Of a stretch of DNA of 27,697 nt, positions 25,501 to 27,697 are shown in pieces. Below the pieces are notes generated by a model, which saw only the letters and a program-made list of their open reading frames with translations, had not been told where the DNA came from and ran no database searches. The stretch spans positions 1-27,697 of the forward strand of contig CAYVMN010000029.1 in assembly GCA_964452575.1 (NCBI GenBank). Reading direction: 5' to 3'. The DNA is from CAYVMN01 sp964452575. Its GTDB lineage: Bacteria > Desulfobacterota > DSM-4660 > Desulfatiglandales > Desulfatiglandaceae. How positions within the stretch are numbered: the stretch's first letter is position 1; each line of letters begins with the position of its first letter. Both the position numbers and the translations under genes were made by a program.

Positions 25501-26442
25501 CTATAAATCATTTGTGTCTGAATCCTTGCTTTGGCTCACTTTAGGCGCCCTGTCTTTCTGTCTCTTTTCCAGCCGTTTGATCCTCTTTTTGAGCTGATAA
25601 AGCTCCTTGTAAAGGTCATCCATGTCTTTATTGGTAGGCACCGGCAAAGTCTGAAAGATGTCCTGAAAAAATTCCTGTCTGGCTACCAGAAACCCTTCCA
25701 TGGCATCAAGGGTCTTCCCCATAACCTTGGTGTACTCTGAGGATTTAAAAAGGGTCATGTAATGACCTTCAAGAATCTTAAGCCACATACGATAATACTC
25801 TTGCGAGCTCTCAGGAAGTTTTCCCTCTCGGGTTAGTTCTTCCAGCTTGTCCTGCATGATCTTAAGGGATTTCTCCATGGGAAGATAGATCAGGTACAGG
25901 AACTCCCCCATAGCCCCTTCAAACAGGTTGAATTTATCAACCATTCGGGCTGATCTTTCCTGATAGAAACGGGTCAGCCCTAACTGAGGGAAGTTCAAGA
26001 ATTTTCTAAATTCCTTTTCATAGATGTCTGTCCAGGCCCTTAAGGCATCCTGATCGATGTCTTCAAATTTGTAGGCCTCTGTATGCCTTCCTAAATGCGC
26101 GGTCCTCTCCAGCCACTGCTGCTGGAGACTGAAATATCTTTTCCACCCTGTCTGCACCGTTCTTACAAAAATCTCCGGGAGGGTATTGATGCCTTTCGAG
26201 AGGTTCTCCACCACACCTGGATCACTCATAATCGACGACAATGTCTGCCATGTTTTTAGTGCGGACTCCATGGATTCCTGCACCCTTGTCTTATGGCCGT
26301 TTCTTGGTGGTGATGGTTTTTGGGAAGGTGTCTCCGTAATGGGCCATGCCTTCATCATTGATCCCCAGAAATCGCTGGCCGATTTCATCCAGGCCTCAAT
26401 TAGGGTCTTTGGGCCATTATTTTCCTGTTTTCTCTGATTCAT
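25501..26442 (-). CDS. phaE: Class III PHA synthase subunit PhaE
   Basis: A 313-residue soluble helical protein that matches PhaE in length and in its C-terminal block 'TNKDMDDLYKELYQLKKRIKRLEKR' (about residues 270-295), where the family has a 'xxDxDELYRELYELKxxVRxLE' pattern. There is also the conserved middle region with 'LTRFYQE' and 'FLYLIYLPMEKSLK'. PhaE has no catalytic residues; it activates PhaC and forms the active oligomer. The start ATG follows AAAGGTG. It begins the phaE-phaC-GAF unit on minus, divergent from the radical SAM gene across 401 bp. Confidence 0.92.
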   Translation of the reverse strand: MNQRKQENNGPKTLIEAWMKSASDFWGSMMKAWPITETPSQKPSPPRNGHKTRVQESMESALKTWQTLSSIMSDPGVVENLSKGINTLPEIFVRTVQTGWKRYFSLQQQWLERTAHLGRHTEAYKFEDIDQDALRAWTDIYEKEFRKFLNFPQLGLTRFYQERSARMVDKFNLFEGAMGEFLYLIYLPMEKSLKIMQDKLEELTREGKLPESSQEYYRMWLKILEGHYMTLFKSSEYTKVMGKTLDAMEGFLVARQEFFQDIFQTLPVPTNKDMDDLYKELYQLKKRIKRLEKRQKDRAPKVSQSKDSDTNDL

Positions 26443-26793
26443 AATTCACCTTTATTTATTATAACTTAAGATAAAGTCATTCTCTATTGTTGATGTCTCG
26501 TCTCTTATTACCTTCAGAATAATAACGCTTTATGAATTATGAGTATACTATTATGAGTAATGATAGAGACTATAGATTCTTAATTGTGAGGAAGTTCCTC
26601 CTGGGCTACTAAAGTAAAAAGAAACAAGATTAATTTCAAAGGAAAAATGGTTACAAGGGGAAGCCGGGTCAAGACAGACAAGAAGGCAATAGGCATTCAG
26701 ATAAAAGACTATAATCAATATGCATCATAAATATGAAAATGAATCTAAGTCTCGCCTTAACGAATGGAAGAACAAGAGATTTATATCCACCAT
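26443..26793. other. AT-rich divergent intergenic region, no gene seen
   Basis: Most of the 401 bases between phaE (-) and the radical SAM gene (+) are AT-rich, with no plausible reading frame or RNA gene. A TATAAT on the minus strand near 26460 lies too close to the phaE ATG to leave room for its ribosome site, so the phaE promoter is probably further upstream in this stretch. The right-hand end carries the candidate radical SAM promoter listed separately. Confidence 0.5.
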
Positions 26794-26822
26794 TTGATCA
26801 CAACTCCGGATCGATGTAAAAT
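26794..26822 (+). promoter_or_regulatory. Candidate promoter for the radical SAM gene
   Basis: TTGATC (26794-26799), a 17-base spacer and TAAAAT (26817-26822) match the sigma70 consensus at 4/6 and 5/6. Transcription would begin near 26829, leaving a short leader that still contains the AAGGAA ribosome site before ATG 26844. Confidence 0.45.
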
Positions 26823-26843
26823 AACTCCTAAGGAAATTCGATC

Positions 26844-27635
26844 ATGGTCAGTGCGGATTCAGGCCATATTGTAGATGGAATCAAGAGGTTTTATGATCCT
26901 ATAGCAAGAGCTGAAGAGACGGCCCGGATCGTGTGCAGGGGCAATCAAAGGAGGTATTACCGTTTCCGGCCGGCCAGATTCTATGGAGGGATCGGAACCG
27001 CAGACTGTGTCGGGTGCTGTCTCCGCTGCCTGTTCTGCTGGTCCTGGGACAAGGTCCTAAAGCCTGGCCGATACGGCAAGTTTTATTCACCACAGCAGGT
27101 CGTCGGTAGGCTGACAAGCATTGCCTACAAAAAGGGGTTCAGACAGGTCAGGATCAGCGGTAACGAGCCAACCCTCGCGAGGGATCATCTTCTCCAGATC
27201 CTGGACCAGATTCCGGGAGATATCCTCTTCATCCTTGAGACCAATGGGATCCTGATCGGGCAAGACTCCACCTATGCCCGGGATCTATCCAGGTTTGAGA
27301 ACCTCTACGTTCGGGTGAGCATGAAGGGGACAAGTGAGCCAGAATTTACCAGGCTGACTGGAGCAGAGTCATCAGGCTTTAGACTGCAAATGGGGGCATT
27401 AGAAAATCTGGCTCGCTTCAATGTGACAACGCATCCAGCGGTTATGGTCAGTTTCTCGACTCCTGAAAACATCAAAGGTTTCAAGAGGAGGCTCGGGGAG
27501 ATCCATGAAGATTTCGAAGACTTCGAGGTAGAAGAACTCGCGCTTTACGGAACGGTGGAAGAACGATTGATGAAGGCAGGTCTTGAATACGACATGGCCC
27601 ATGAGCCCACATGTATTCCCCCTGAACAGGTCTAA
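26844..27635 (+). CDS. Radical SAM domain protein, function unknown
   Basis: A 263-residue protein with the radical SAM cluster C58-x3-C62-x2-C65 and two more cysteines close by (C55, C59). A 'SGNEPTL' segment (about residues 105-111) replaces the usual GGEP motif that contacts the S-adenosylmethionine amino group, and 'LETNGI' follows as in activase-like members. The layout suggests a single TIM-barrel-type domain with a short C-terminal end and no auxiliary ferredoxin domain, as in glycyl-radical activating enzymes and archaeal-type radical SAM proteins. I cannot name the substrate. The gene is on + and separated from the PHA genes, so it is probably not part of that operon. ATG follows AAGGAA. 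Confidence 0.8.
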   Translation: MVSADSGHIVDGIKRFYDPIARAEETARIVCRGNQRRYYRFRPARFYGGIGTADCVGCCLRCLFCWSWDKVLKPGRYGKFYSPQQVVGRLTSIAYKKGFRQVRISGNEPTLARDHLLQILDQIPGDILFILETNGILIGQDSTYARDLSRFENLYVRVSMKGTSEPEFTRLTGAESSGFRLQMGALENLARFNVTTHPAVMVSFSTPENIKGFKRRLGEIHEDFEDFEVEELALYGTVEERLMKAGLEYDMAHEPTCIPPEQV

Positions 27636-27697
27636 GGATAGGAATTGCCTGCGTCACAGCTCAGCGACCGGATTCTTGAAGCTGCAAGGCATAATGG

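Overview
The window most resembles a strictly anaerobic, polyhydroxyalkanoate (PHA)-storing bacterium of the Desulfobacterota type (sulfate-reducing or syntrophic). The signs are a ferredoxin-linked four-subunit 2-oxoacid oxidoreductase, two molybdenum/tungsten bis-MGD enzymes, an NrfD-type quinone module, a UbiD enzyme, a DctPQM TRAP transporter, a class III PhaE/PhaC synthase and a PhaR regulator. The taxonomic placement is inference from gene content, since no rRNA or other marker is present.

Region 1 (1-1340): the 3' end of a REP-associated (IS200-like) transposase, a GntR/FadR-type regulator on +, and a nested hairpin that ends the convergent transcription units.

Region 2 (1342-17390, all on -): a run of 13 genes that reads as one catabolic unit, with a strong sigma70-like promoter at 17523-17551 whose spacer is covered by a perfect 8+8 bp palindrome. 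In transcription order it holds: a large Mo enzyme; its four-cluster ferredoxin subunit; gamma, delta, alpha and beta subunits of a 2-oxoacid:ferredoxin oxidoreductase; a UbiD-family (de)carboxylase; an NrfD-like membrane subunit; a family III CoA-transferase; a second, stand-alone Mo/W enzyme of the acetylene-hydratase-like clade; and TRAP subunits DctP, DctQ and DctM. The combination 'Mo enzyme + ferredoxin + NrfD' with 'PorGDAB' mirrors phenylacetyl-CoA:acceptor oxidoreductase (PadBCD) followed by phenylglyoxylate:acceptor oxidoreductase (PadEFGHI). My best hypothesis is import of an aromatic acid, activation by CoA transfer, alpha-oxidation of an arylacetyl-CoA to an arylglyoxylate, oxidative decarboxylation to an aroyl-CoA, and a separate UbiD decarboxylation of a ring carboxylate. 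The substrate is unknown.

Region 3 (17391-26842): a PHA storage locus. A 605-bp divergent region (17409-18013) separates it from region 2. It holds an intracellular-type depolymerase (PhaZ-like), PhaR, two tandem small phasins, a 526-aa PhaC-like hydrolase/synthase with a helical N-terminal extension, a small PhaE-like coiled-coil protein, and on the opposite strand a canonical class III phaE-phaC pair followed by a tandem-GAF protein. Acetyl-CoA and reducing power from region 2 could feed this store.

Region 4 (26843-27697): a radical SAM protein with its own candidate promoter. The last 62 bases hold no recognisable feature. I saw no rRNA, tRNA, CRISPR array or intact insertion sequence.
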